NCBI RefSeq assembly: GCF_000337575.1
Contig: NZ_AOIM01000039.1
Coordinates: forward strand, 70,131 to 109,026
Direction: 5' to 3'
DNA length: 38,896 nt
Source: Natrialba hulunbeirensis JCM 10989
Lineage (GTDB): Archaea; Halobacteriota; Halobacteria; Halobacteriales; Natrialbaceae
Positions within the stretch are counted from its first letter, which is position 1. Each line of letters opens with the position of its first letter. Made by a program: the position numbers and the translations under genes. Shown here one piece after another: positions 1 to 7,926 of this stretch. The notes below the pieces were generated by a model, which saw only the letters and a program-made list of their open reading frames with translations, was not told the origin of the DNA and did no database searches.

Positions 1-1217
1 TCGTACTCCAGCAGCGCGACGTGCGGACCGAAACACTCCTCTTTCAGACAGCGCAGGTCGGTGTCGTACTCGATTTCGTAGACGAACGGACCAACCCAGT
101 TGCCGTCCTCGTGGCCGGCTGGGATTTCGTCGTCCTCGAGTTCGAAGCGATCGACGAGGACGTCTGCGCCTTCCTGTTCTGCCAACTCGTTGTGCTTCTT
201 GATCTTCTCGACGTGCTCGGGCTCGATCGCCGGCCCCATGAAGGTGTTTTCCTGGAGCGGGTCGCCGACAGCAACGTCTTCGGCGATGTCGACGTAGCGC
301 TCTTTGAACTCGTCGTAGACATCCGTGTGGACGATCAGGCGCTCACTCGAAACGCAGCGCTGGCCGGTCGTCTTGAAGCTCGACATGATCGCCGAGTGGA
401 CGGCGATATCGAGGTCGGCTTCCTCGGTGACGATGATCCCGTTCTTACCGCCCATCTCACAGGCTGCGAGCTTGCCCGGCTCGCCGCCGACCTTGCTGGC
501 GATTTCCTGGCCGACTTCCGCCGATCCCGTGAACAGCACGGTGTTGACACGCTCATCGTCCGTGATGGCCGCGCCGGCATCACCGAAGCCCTGGACCATG
601 TTGAAGACGCCCTCCGGAATACCGGCGTCCTCGAACATCTCGGCGATGATCTGACCGCACCACGGTGTCTGTTCGGCTGGCTTCCAAACGACCGTGTTCC
701 CCTCGACCAGCGCGATGGCCATGTGCCAGAACGGAATTGCGACCGGGAAGTTCCACGGCGTAATACAGCCGATGACACCGCGTGGCTTGCGACGCATGTA
801 CGCATCTTTCGAGCCGACTTCGCTCGGTACCACGTCCCCGTGTGGGTGGCGTGCGTTGCCCGCCGCCCACTCGACCATGTGCCAGGCCTCGGCGACGTCT
901 GCTTTCCCTTCGGAAATCTCCTTGCCACACTCCTTGGAGATGATCTCTCCCAACTCGTCGTGGCGCTCGCGCAGTTCGTGGTAGATATCCCAGAGGTACT
1001 CCGCACGGTCGATGTGGGACAGCTCTCGCCACTCTTCGAACGCGTCGTTCGCTGCAGCGAGAGCGGCGTCGACATCGTCTTCGGTGCCGCGCTGGAACGT
1101 CGCCAGCGCCTCCCCCGTCGCCGGATTACCGCTCTCGAACGTTTCCGAGCCGCTGCCATCGGTCCACTCGCCGCCGATGTAGTGTTGGTTCACCTGCTCT
1201 GTTGCTTGCTGGCTCAT
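1..1217 (-). CDS. NAD(P)-dependent aldehyde dehydrogenase, 3' end cut by window edge
   Basis: This is an aldehyde dehydrogenase superfamily enzyme that oxidises an aldehyde to its acid with NAD(P)+; the substrate cannot be read from sequence. The minus-strand frame is open from the ATG at 1217 to the window edge, about 405 residues, so roughly the last 90-100 residues of a typical 500-residue family member are missing. Visible motifs are TPWNFP (cofactor and active-site loop), VWKPAE (cofactor-binding Lys), FTGSAEVG (Rossmann loop), CEMGGKN carrying the general-base Glu region, and TTGQRCVSS with the catalytic Cys. The N-terminus MSQQATEQVNQHYIGGEW is family-like. A T-rich TATA-like box lies about 28 bases before the ATG. 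The long plus-strand open frame over the same bases is antisense shadow. Confidence 0.93.
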   Translation of the reverse strand, partial: MSQQATEQVNQHYIGGEWTDGSGSETFESGNPATGEALATFQRGTEDDVDAALAAANDAFEEWRELSHIDRAEYLWDIYHELRERHDELGEIISKECGKEISEGKADVAEAWHMVEWAAGNARHPHGDVVPSEVGSKDAYMRRKPRGVIGCITPWNFPVAIPFWHMAIALVEGNTVVWKPAEQTPWCGQIIAEMFEDAGIPEGVFNMVQGFGDAGAAITDDERVNTVLFTGSAEVGQEIASKVGGEPGKLAACEMGGKNGIIVTEEADLDIAVHSAIMSSFKTTGQRCVSSERLIVHTDVYDEFKERYVDIAEDVAVGDPLQENTFMGPAIEPEHVEKIKKHNELAEQEGADVLVDRFELEDDEIPAGHEDGNWVGPFVYEIEYDTDLRCLKEECFGPHVALLEY

Positions 1218-1271
1218 ACTCGAGTGGACAACGAGCGACGTAAAAACGCTGCTGGTGGTGGTGTCTCAGAG

Positions 1272-1397
1272 CTATAGTAGCCACTGCAAGTCAATGCACA
1301 CCTGATCGCACGACGGCAGCGCGGTTCTCACTCGTTCCACTCGCTCCGAACCGCGGAAGTGCGATCAGTGTGTAAATAGTTGCAGTTGTTACTATAG
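1272..1397. repeat. 126-bp imperfect palindromic element (MITE-like)
   Basis: The two ends are inverted copies: bases 1272-1311 match the reverse complement of 1359-1397, sharing CTATAGTA, ACTGCAA and TGATCGCAC blocks. A second nested stem, CGCGGTTC at 1320-1327 and GAACCGCG at 1348-1355, encloses a 20-base loop. It sits between the aldehyde dehydrogenase promoter and the convergent end of the SHOCT gene. It has no coding capacity and no obvious target-site duplication. It could be a miniature inverted-repeat element or a bidirectional transcript-end structure. Confidence 0.8.
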
Positions 1398-1475
1398 TCG
1401 GTGGCATTGTTCTGCGTCGATTTCGAGGATGTCTGGTTTCAAGTTTCCGAGTCCGGCTTCCGTGTGTATTCCCGC

Positions 1476-1883
1476 TCAGTTCCGTTCGAGTTCCCGCGCC
1501 GAGTTATCTGCCTCGACTGACTCGGAGTCGACGGTATCTGTCTCGGCCGACTCGGAGTCGAATACGTGCTCGAGTTCGCGGTCCAGTTCACGCTCGGTAA
1601 GATCGCCGCGGGCATACTGTTCGCGCAGGGACTCGAGTTCGGGTTCGGTCGATGTCGCTGCCGCACTGGCAGTACTATCGAGAGTCGCGGCGTTAGCCGC
1701 CGTAGTTGCCGGCTGTGTGTTGTCGTCGGCAAACTGTCCGGCGACGACGAACGCGAGGGCGAGGGTACCAAGAAGACCGAACACGGCGAGTGAGCCAGGA
1801 ACACCTGCAGTGAGAGCAGCAACGACGACCAGCGGAAATCCGAGAACGAGTGCGAAGAGGGCGGCTGCCGTCCCGTTGTCCAT
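1476..1883 (-). CDS. SHOCT-domain membrane protein
   Basis: This 135-residue protein has two hydrophobic segments (about residues 6-27 and 31-50), a low-complexity Thr/Ala linker, and a C-terminal SHOCT-type motif at about residues 82-107 (LESLREQYARGDLTERELD). SHOCT domains are short C-terminal modules often found on small membrane proteins and are thought to mediate oligomerisation; no enzymatic role is known. The tail after SHOCT is acidic and encoded by near-repeats of GACTCGGAGTCGA. The start is the ATG at 1883, which begins directly with the first membrane segment (MDNGTAAALFALVLG). It stands alone, with the RIO-like kinase gene 78 bases upstream on the same strand. Confidence 0.8.
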   Translation of the reverse strand: MDNGTAAALFALVLGFPLVVVAALTAGVPGSLAVFGLLGTLALAFVVAGQFADDNTQPATTAANAATLDSTASAAATSTEPELESLREQYARGDLTERELDRELEHVFDSESAETDTVDSESVEADNSARELERN

Positions 1884-1961
1884 TGGTCAAGTTTCGAGTG
1901 GTGAACGTGAAAAACTTTCGACGAGATACTGGCTGTGGATCGTAACGCGGTCGCGGCGTCC

Positions 1962-2771
1962 CTACTGTTCGCTCAGATCCGCCGCCTTCTCGAGTTCACT
2001 CCGGAGCAAGGTCGAGTCAAACTCGTGATCCGGACGGAGCCGAACGAAGTCCAGGAAGCGACGCGCCGAGAGCAGTTCCGACGGTTGATAGACCGAGGAG
2101 GCGGCGAGGACGGCCTCGCGAGCGCCGATTCGGGGCTCCAAGATCGCGAGCGCACAGGCGAGGTCGTAGGCCGTCGTCTCCGCAACACGGTCTTCGTGGA
2201 CGCTGGTCGCATCGATGAAGTACAGGTCGCCGTCACACAGCAGGATGTTCTCGTCGCGGAGGTCGCCGTGAGCGAGTCCGTGTTCGTGTAGCGTCGCGAG
2301 CATCTCGAACAGTTCCGGCGCGCGGGCGGCGACCTCCCGGTCCGAAACCGTTCGCAGCGATTCGAACTCCGGGAGGTACTCGAGTACCAGCACACCGAGA
2401 CCGTTGACTTCGAAGGCCTCGATTGGGCGGGGAGCGTTGATGCCGATAGCGCGCATGCGCTGGGTGGCTTCGTACTCGTGTTCGACCATCTCGCGGGGGG
2501 TGTCGAAGCGGTCGAAGAAGCCTTCGGTGCCGGAGGAGACGGCACCGACGTTGCGGCCGGTCGTCAGGAGCGCGTGGACGAGCGCGTTCTGGCGGGTGAC
2601 GATTTTGACGAACCACTTCTCATCGATGACGCAGGGGGTCGAGAGCCAGTTGTCGGCTTCGAGGAACTCGACGCGGACGGCGTCGCGGTCGTGTCGTTCC
2701 GCCAGCGTGCGGATGACGCGCTCGATGCGTCCCCACTCGACCGTGCCGCGTGCGAGCTGGCGGAGATCCAT
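1962..2771 (-). CDS. RIO-like serine/threonine protein kinase
   Basis: This 269-residue protein has the layout of an archaeal RIO/lipopolysaccharide-type kinase. Residues 1-90 hold an N-terminal region with the ATP-binding Lys in WFVKIV (about K56). A hinge-like VLEYLPE lies near 130. The catalytic loop HGDLRDENIL is at 168-177 (Asp170, Asn175), and the metal-binding Asp is in FIDAT (Asp187). It probably phosphorylates a protein or small molecule in the cytoplasm; the target is unknown. Haloarchaea carry short stand-alone RIO-domain proteins of this kind beside classical Rio1/Rio2. The ATG at 2771 is preceded by a TATA-like box (2796-2803, minus strand), consistent with leaderless or short-leader transcription. 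It is divergent from the membrane protein gene at 2973. Confidence 0.83.
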   Translation of the reverse strand: MDLRQLARGTVEWGRIERVIRTLAERHDRDAVRVEFLEADNWLSTPCVIDEKWFVKIVTRQNALVHALLTTGRNVGAVSSGTEGFFDRFDTPREMVEHEYEATQRMRAIGINAPRPIEAFEVNGLGVLVLEYLPEFESLRTVSDREVAARAPELFEMLATLHEHGLAHGDLRDENILLCDGDLYFIDATSVHEDRVAETTAYDLACALAILEPRIGAREAVLAASSVYQPSELLSARRFLDFVRLRPDHEFDSTLLRSELEKAADLSEQ

Positions 2772-2795
2772 TACTAGAGATGGTGTGGGCTCGGA

Positions 2796-2803
2796 GTTAA
2801 ATG
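2796..2803 (-). promoter_or_regulatory. TATA-like box for the RIO-like kinase
   Basis: On the minus strand this reads CATTTAAC and lies 25-32 bases before the ATG at 2771, the spacing expected of a leaderless haloarchaeal promoter. Confidence 0.5.
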
Positions 2804-2972
2804 CGTCTCGAAGTGTCTCTACCGAGACGTGTCACTCACACCACTCGTTCGAACGTTCGATCGTCACGGAAACAGAGGTGTGAACGACTATATCGGAGCA
2901 TACAGCACCGTGCGGGCGCATCTAAGCAGTACTGTTTTCATCGTTGCTCTGAGAGTACGACCTAGACCTAGC

Positions 2973-4331
2973 ATGGACGCTGTGGATGACCTCGGTGATG
3001 CGATCGACGTGACGCGAGAGTTGTTGGTGCCGGTTCGGGTCGGCCGCTGGCTCAAACTGGCGTTCGTCGTCCTCTTCGTCGGCGGCGGCCTTGGTGCAAG
3101 CGGCGGCGTGCCGGTCGGAGACGTTGAACCCCTGCTTGATCAGCCGATGCCGACAGTCGAAACGGATGTCGACCCCGTTCCAGACGAGGTGATCGCCGTC
3201 CTCGGGCTGTTGATCGTAGCTGGCGTTCTCCTCTGGATCGCATACGCGGTGGTCGGTGCGATTATGGAATTCGTCTTCATCGAATCGCTTCGGTCGAATG
3301 CGGTCCACGTCAGGCGCTATACCCGAGCAAACATCGGGCGCGGGTTGCGGCTGTTCGCCTTCAGAGCTGTTGCAGTGCTCCTGTTGAGTAGTGTTTTCGG
3401 GGTCGCAGTACTGGCCACATTTGGCGGCGTTCCAGACACGAGTTCACTCGCACTTGCCGGCGTCCTCGCGATTCCGCTGTACCTCGTCTACGCGGTTGTA
3501 ATGCGCTTTACGTCCGAGTTTGTCGCGCCTGTCATGCTCCTCGAGCAGCGAGGGGTAGTGAGCGGGTGGCGACGATTCTGGCCGACCATCTCCTCGAACT
3601 GGGGGAACTACGCCGTCTATTTGGCGCTGGTGTGGGTCCTGCAGTTCGTTCTCAACATCGTCGTCGGCTTCGTCGTCGTGATCAGCGCGCTTATCGTGGC
3701 GATCCCGTTCGTTGTGCTCGCCGTACTTGCGTATGTTCTGGGCGGTGCCGGCGTCTACCTCGCCGTCGCGATCGGTCTCCTCGGACTCGTGGGTGTGATC
3801 GCAGTATTCGCGCTCATCCAGTTACCCATCCGGACCTACTTCCAGTACTACGCGCTGCTCGTCCTGGGTGACACCAACCCCGAACTCGATCTGATCCCGG
3901 ACCAGCGCCGCGTTGCACGAACGGGCAAAAACGGCGTTACTGGTGCCGGCGAGACCGTCTCCCCAACCGACGGATGGGAACTGACTGGCTCGTCAACCGA
4001 CAGCGAGCGAACGAGCAACGAAACGGGCACAAACACCGGAACGAGTACGGATACAACGACCGGGACGGAAACAGAAACAGAAACAGAAACGCGCGGCGTG
4101 CAGGATCCGAACACCAGTTCCGACACTGACGACCGACGGTCCGCCGACGATGCCGGCTTCTGGGGCGACAGCGAGCCAACCAGCAACTGGGACGCCACAG
4201 ACGAGAGTGAATCCGATCAAACGGATACGGAGAGCAGTGCAGACAGTGCCGAGGGAGACGACAACAGGACGGACGGCGAAACCGGCGACACCGATACGGA
4301 CACAGACAGTGACGACGGTCGCGGCTGGTGA
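2973..4331 (+). CDS. Polytopic membrane protein with acidic low-complexity tail
   Basis: This 452-residue protein starts MDAVDDLGDAIDVTRELL. The first 320 residues form five or six membrane segments: near residues 28-43, 72-95, 128-155, 160-180, 215-250 and 255-290. The layout and N-terminus resemble a haloarchaeal family annotated as DUF7544, recalled rather than searched. Residues after about 325 are a soluble, very acidic Thr/Asp/Ser/Glu tail of some 125 residues, including a run of Thr-Glu encoded by GAAACA hexamers near 4070-4090. No catalytic motif is visible; a transporter or membrane-organising role would be guesswork. The start at 2973 is chosen over an in-frame start at 2829 because it begins with the conserved-looking helix and avoids the divergent promoter region. 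Confidence 0.7.
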   Translation: MDAVDDLGDAIDVTRELLVPVRVGRWLKLAFVVLFVGGGLGASGGVPVGDVEPLLDQPMPTVETDVDPVPDEVIAVLGLLIVAGVLLWIAYAVVGAIMEFVFIESLRSNAVHVRRYTRANIGRGLRLFAFRAVAVLLLSSVFGVAVLATFGGVPDTSSLALAGVLAIPLYLVYAVVMRFTSEFVAPVMLLEQRGVVSGWRRFWPTISSNWGNYAVYLALVWVLQFVLNIVVGFVVVISALIVAIPFVVLAVLAYVLGGAGVYLAVAIGLLGLVGVIAVFALIQLPIRTYFQYYALLVLGDTNPELDLIPDQRRVARTGKNGVTGAGETVSPTDGWELTGSSTDSERTSNETGTNTGTSTDTTTGTETETETETRGVQDPNTSSDTDDRRSADDAGFWGDSEPTSNWDATDESESDQTDTESSADSAEGDDNRTDGETGDTDTDTDSDDGRGW

Positions 4332-4373
4332 CCACTACAGACCACTCTCATCTATTGCAACCCCGCCATCCCG

Positions 4374-4380
4374 TTTATTT
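4374..4380 (+). promoter_or_regulatory. TATA-like box for the 130-residue membrane protein
   Basis: TTTATTT lies 30-36 bases before the ATG at 4410 in a short intergenic gap and fits a haloarchaeal promoter. Confidence 0.45.
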
Positions 4381-4409
4381 CATCAGTCGGTGACGTATCC
4401 CGAGAACCG

Positions 4410-4802
4410 ATGGGACCACCGACACTCGAGGTCACGTTGATCGGACTGGACTCGAGTACCAACTGGACCACGCCCAGCCTCGAACCCGTCCGCCAAATCG
4501 GATCGGGTGGCGGGATTGGTGGGAGGAGTGGGGGTAGTGTATTCGCCAGGAGTGGTCTGGCTGATGGCGGTGACGGATTCCGATGGAGTGTGTTTGTCGT
4601 CGGATGTTGTCTGATCCTGCTCGGTGTCGTCGGCGTTCGATACGCGCCGGCGATTGTCCGTGCGCAAGCGAGAGAAGGAATGACGCCAGTCGAGGACGAA
4701 CACCTCGAGGAGACGGATCGGATTCGTGTGACGAAAGGGACGAGCGTGGTTTTTTTGGTCGTCGGAGTGGTGCTCGTCGGTTATGCGAGTGGCGTCGTTT
4801 GA
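4410..4802 (+). CDS. Small two-helix membrane protein, unknown function
   Basis: The 130-residue product has a Gly/Ser-rich N-terminal part (residues 1-55) and two hydrophobic segments, about 60-78 (WSVFVVGCCLILLGVVGV) and 110-128, joined by an acidic-basic loop (EDEHLEETDRIRVTKGT). The second helix runs to the C-terminus. Its function is not recognised. It follows the larger membrane protein gene by about 80 bases but has its own TATA-like box. It is convergent with the lipoprotein gene downstream, whose stop is only about 10 bases from its own. Confidence 0.65.
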   Translation: MGPPTLEVTLIGLDSSTNWTTPSLEPVRQIGSGGGIGGRSGGSVFARSGLADGGDGFRWSVFVVGCCLILLGVVGVRYAPAIVRAQAREGMTPVEDEHLEETDRIRVTKGTSVVFLVVGVVLVGYASGVV

Positions 4803-4811
4803 GGAGCGCTG

Positions 4812-5708
4812 TTAGCTGATCGTGGAGAGAATGCCGTCGTCGTCATCATCATCGTCATCCTCATCGTCCCCGCTATCGTCTTCATCGTCGCCTGTCTCGT
4901 CGTCGCTGTCGCCAGCTGTATCGTCCTGGCTGTCACCGTCGTCTGCATCGCCGTCGCCGTCACTGTCGTCGTCACCATCATCAGTCGCCTCATCGCCCTC
5001 ATCACCGTTCCCACCATCACCTTCGCCCGCCTCCTCGTCGATGGCAGGAACGACGCCGTCCATAAGCGAGAAGATGTTCTCCTCTTCTTGCCAGTCGAGG
5101 TCCCGTGGATAGACGCCGATCGTCACGAGCAGGTCCTCACCCGCCTCGACTGCCTCGGTGATATGGAGCGCAACATCGACGTCGGTCCCGTCGAACGACG
5201 CGTTTGCTGAGAAGCGAGACTGCGTAGTGGACTGGTCGGCGACAGTCGCCGCGGACTCTTCCTCGAGTTCGACGTTACTGAGATCGTCGTAGTTGCTCAC
5301 AACCAGTTCGACGAGGTCGCCCGTGGACATGTCAGAGACCGGGTTGACTTGCTGACCCAGGACGGAAACCTGTGGTGTCGAGAGCACGATGAAGACGGCA
5401 CCGCGCTGACGGCCGAGCGGCCCCATATCGACTGCCTTCTCGTGTTCGGTCATGTAGTTCGTCACCACGACCTCTTCGGTCGCGATGCTGGCACCAACCT
5501 CCTCGCGGACGACGAGGTCGTCGATCCGCGTCTGTTCGTATCCCGTCTCTGCCCGGACGGATTCGTCGACACCTGCTGGTGATGCCTCGTGGGTCGCGAG
5601 TCCGACGAGAGTGAGACACCCAGCGAGTCCGGCGAGGCTGGCGGTGCCGATACCACCCAGCATGGTTCGACGATTCAGATCCATGGGGGAAATCTCACGT
5701 TGGTTCAT
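4812..5708 (-). CDS. DUF6517-like secreted lipoprotein with Asp-rich tail
   Basis: The 298-residue product begins with a signal peptide: a twin-arginine motif (NRRTML), then GTASLAGLAGC, in which Cys31 (numbered from the 5708 start) is the likely lipidated residue. The mature domain carries conserved-looking stretches such as VTNYMTEHEKAVDMGPLG and HITEAVEAGEDLLVTIGVYP, matching the haloarchaeal family annotated DUF6517; function is unknown. The last 70 residues are almost pure Asp, Gly, Glu and Ser, encoded by tandem GAC/GAT-type triplets (about 4830-5040), a flexible acidic tail that probably extends into the high-salt exterior. An alternative start is the ATG at 5684 (MDLNRR); I kept 5708 because an AT-rich promoter-like stretch lies about 20 bases upstream of it. 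Confidence 0.8.
   Translation of the reverse strand: MNQREISPMDLNRRTMLGGIGTASLAGLAGCLTLVGLATHEASPAGVDESVRAETGYEQTRIDDLVVREEVGASIATEEVVVTNYMTEHEKAVDMGPLGRQRGAVFIVLSTPQVSVLGQQVNPVSDMSTGDLVELVVSNYDDLSNVELEEESAATVADQSTTQSRFSANASFDGTDVDVALHITEAVEAGEDLLVTIGVYPRDLDWQEEENIFSLMDGVVPAIDEEAGEGDGGNGDEGDEATDDGDDDSDGDGDADDGDSQDDTAGDSDDETGDDEDDSGDDEDDDDDDDDGILSTIS
4830..5020. repeat. Low-complexity Asp-coding triplet repeat
   Basis: The plus strand here is dominated by GTC/ATC triplets (complement GAC/GAT), encoding the poly-acidic tail of the DUF6517-like lipoprotein. It is a slippage-prone simple sequence inside a coding region. Confidence 0.7.
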
Positions 5709-5799
5709 AAGTGTTTATTGGATTCGAGACTGTCACGCAACGGACCAATACGCATATCGGCAAACGGTCTCCGCTGGGTCTGACAGGTCACGAACCGGG

Positions 5800-6303
5800 C
5801 TACTTCCGTTTGAACGCGCGAAGAACCAATGAGCCCACCGACAGATTGGTCAGTCGACCTTGCCGTGCGTGCTGGGCACGCGTCAACCAACGGACGACGA
5901 CGTAACTCACCCCAGTGAGGGCCACTGCGATGAGCAGATTTCCGACGAGTAGCTGACGGATGGCTACCCCGGCCGACTCAGCCGCCGTCTCATACGAGAC
6001 AACCGGATCAGTTCCAAGGATGAACCCACCAAGCGTGATACTCGAGACGTACACTGCCGGTTTGACGAACGGGTTGAGCACTGCTGCGGAGGCGAACAGC
6101 GCCGGTGTCGAGATCCACGACCAAAGACGACCAAAGACGACGAAGAGTCCGAGTCCGAGGCCGCCAGTCGGCATCGCCGTGACGAAGATGCCGAGTGCGA
6201 AACTGGCTGCGACCTGATGTGGCGTATGCTCTTCTTCGAACGCCTGTCGAAGCTTTGCGCGAGCAGTGGCACGATAGTGGCCCAAGCGATCCCGGAGATT
6301 CAC
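5800..6303 (-). CDS. DUF2062 family membrane protein
   Basis: This 167-residue protein has the DUF2062 signature: an amphipathic N-terminus, then HQVAASFALGIFVTAMPTGG followed by a hydrophobic segment, then a second block ALFASAAVLNPFVKPAVY with the conserved Asn-Pro, and a third and fourth membrane segment before a basic C-terminus (LRAFKRK). The family is found in bacteria and archaea, sometimes fused to glycosyltransferases, and its function is not established. The start used is GTG at 6303, giving MNLRDRLGHY. An AT-rich stretch only a few bases upstream leaves open a slightly later start. It lies between the lipoprotein gene (same strand) and gdhB. Confidence 0.85.
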   Translation of the reverse strand: MNLRDRLGHYRATARAKLRQAFEEEHTPHQVAASFALGIFVTAMPTGGLGLGLFVVFGRLWSWISTPALFASAAVLNPFVKPAVYVSSITLGGFILGTDPVVSYETAAESAGVAIRQLLVGNLLIAVALTGVSYVVVRWLTRAQHARQGRLTNLSVGSLVLRAFKRK

Positions 6304-6463
6304 GTATATCTATCCGTCTCCCTCGTTCGACCCAACGTGCAAAAAGCTACCGAGAGTCAAGATAAACACCCACGACCCGTCAAATTCGAACCATGTTTCG
6401 GACACTGGCTACGCCTCACGAGCGACGACGGATGTGAACGATAGCAGTGGTGTCGGACGGTCG

Positions 6464-7720
6464 TTATGGGAACGAGCCCGCTTCGTCGTACGCGTCGGCG
6501 ACGCGCTGCAGCGCAACGACGTACGCAGCGGTCCGTGGGTTATCCAGATCGTGTTCCTCGTAGGTTTCGACGAGCGCATCGAACGCCTCGACGATGATCG
6601 TCTCGAGTTCGTCGTTCACGCGCTCTTCCGACCAGGAAAATCGCTGGCGATTCTGAACCCACTCGAAGTACGAGACAGTGACACCGCCCGCGTTCGCGAG
6701 AATATCCGGAATGACAAAGACGTCCTTCTCCTCCATCACTGCGTCGGCTTCGGGCGTCAGCGGTCCGTTCGCGGCCTCCGAAATGACGTCGGCAGAGACC
6801 TCCTCGGCGAGTTTGCCGTCGATTGCGTTCTCCAGTGCGGCCGGAATGAGCAGGTCGACATCCAGCGTGAGGGCCTCCTTGTTGGTGATCTCTTCCTCGC
6901 TCTCCTCGTAGCCGACAATACTTCCGGCCTCGTTCTTGTGCTTTTTCGCAGCGACCGGGTCGAACCCATCCGGGTTGTAGATGCCGCCACTCGAGTCGCT
7001 CGCGGCGACGACGGTGGCACCCATCTCGTCGATCAGTTTGGCGGCAATCCAGCCGGCATTGCCGTATCCCTGCACGGCGACGGTTGCGCCGTCGAGATCC
7101 TTGTTGAGGTAGTCGAACGCCTCGCGGGCTGCGAGCACGGTCGAACGGCCGGTTGCCTCGACGCGGCCTTTGCTGCCGCCGCTGGCGATGTTTTTGCCCG
7201 TGATGACGCCGGGTTCGGTGGTGTTCTCGAGTGTCTCGTAGGTGTCTTTGATCCAGTTCATCTCCCGCTGGCCGGTGTTCACGTCGGGTGCGGGAATGTC
7301 GCGGTCGACGCCGATCAGGGGACGCAGTTCGGTCGCGAACGCGCGAGTGAGGCGCTCGAGTTCGCTCTCCGAGTATTCTGCGGGATCGACGATGATCCCA
7401 CCCTTGCCACCGCCGTAGGGGATTCCGACGGTCGCACACTTGTAGACCATCCAGCCTGAGAGCGCCTTGACTTCGTCGCGGGAAACACCCGGGTGGTAGC
7501 GGATGCCGCCCTTGTACGGCCCGCGGTCGCCGTTGAACTGCGAGCGGAAGGCTTTGAACCGTTCGAGGTCGCCGTTGTCGAGTTCGACCGTGAGATTCGT
7601 CTCGAGCACGCGCTCAGGGTGCTTGAGCCGCTCGATTACGTCATCACCGATGTCGAGATGTGCTGCCGCGTCGTCGATCTGCGACTGCAGGCTCTCGAAC
7701 GGGTTTGTCTCTGCTGCCAT
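6464..7720 (-). CDS. gdhB: Glutamate dehydrogenase GdhB
   Basis: This 418-residue enzyme interconverts glutamate and 2-oxoglutarate plus ammonium with NAD(P). It has the full length of the hexameric Glu/Leu/Phe/Val dehydrogenase family. The substrate domain shows [11 protein letters not shown] (residues 67-77), Lys94 in MVYKCA, and the catalytic Lys106 in PYGGGKGG. The nucleotide domain has a Rossmann loop VQGYGNAGW, then [13 protein letters not shown] and [16 protein letters not shown] near the C-terminus. The N-terminus [17 protein letters not shown] matches haloarchaeal GdhB as I remember it. The start at 7720 has a TATA-like box about 26 bases upstream. A paralogue lies at 11767-13044 on the same strand, on the other side of the replication origin. 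Confidence 0.95.
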   Translation of the reverse strand: MAAETNPFESLQSQIDDAAAHLDIGDDVIERLKHPERVLETNLTVELDNGDLERFKAFRSQFNGDRGPYKGGIRYHPGVSRDEVKALSGWMVYKCATVGIPYGGGKGGIIVDPAEYSESELERLTRAFATELRPLIGVDRDIPAPDVNTGQREMNWIKDTYETLENTTEPGVITGKNIASGGSKGRVEATGRSTVLAAREAFDYLNKDLDGATVAVQGYGNAGWIAAKLIDEMGATVVAASDSSGGIYNPDGFDPVAAKKHKNEAGSIVGYEESEEEITNKEALTLDVDLLIPAALENAIDGKLAEEVSADVISEAANGPLTPEADAVMEEKDVFVIPDILANAGGVTVSYFEWVQNRQRFSWSEERVNDELETIIVEAFDALVETYEEHDLDNPRTAAYVVALQRVADAYDEAGSFP

Positions 7721-7741
7721 AGGTCAGTATTTCGCAGAACC

Positions 7742-7750
7742 GAAAATAAG
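7742..7750 (-). promoter_or_regulatory. TATA-like box for gdhB
   Basis: The minus strand reads CTTATTTTC about 25 bases before the ATG at 7720, in a markedly AT-rich gap (7735-7815). Confidence 0.5.
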
Positions 7751-7926
7751 CGTGGCGAACATCACCCATAGTAAGTAAAACACAATATAAGGATTATAGT
7801 CGTGTTAATATCTGATACAGGTGTTGCCGCCGAGCCTGCAATGGGGTCTTGTCTTTGACTCCGAGACGGAGATCGTCTCCGACTTAGGGACGAAATATCC
7901 ACAACACACCTCCCGGTACCGCCGAC

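Noticed and set aside
21-1277. Plus-strand open frame over the aldehyde dehydrogenase gene
   Set aside because: The minus-strand reading shows complete aldehyde dehydrogenase motifs; the plus frame is antisense to it.
2829-2972. Longer N-terminus for the 2973 membrane protein gene
   Set aside because: It would extend into the divergent promoter region and adds residues unlike the rest; the start at 2973 gives a family-like N-terminus.
6434-7459. Plus-strand open frame over gdhB
   Set aside because: Antisense shadow of a clear glutamate dehydrogenase.
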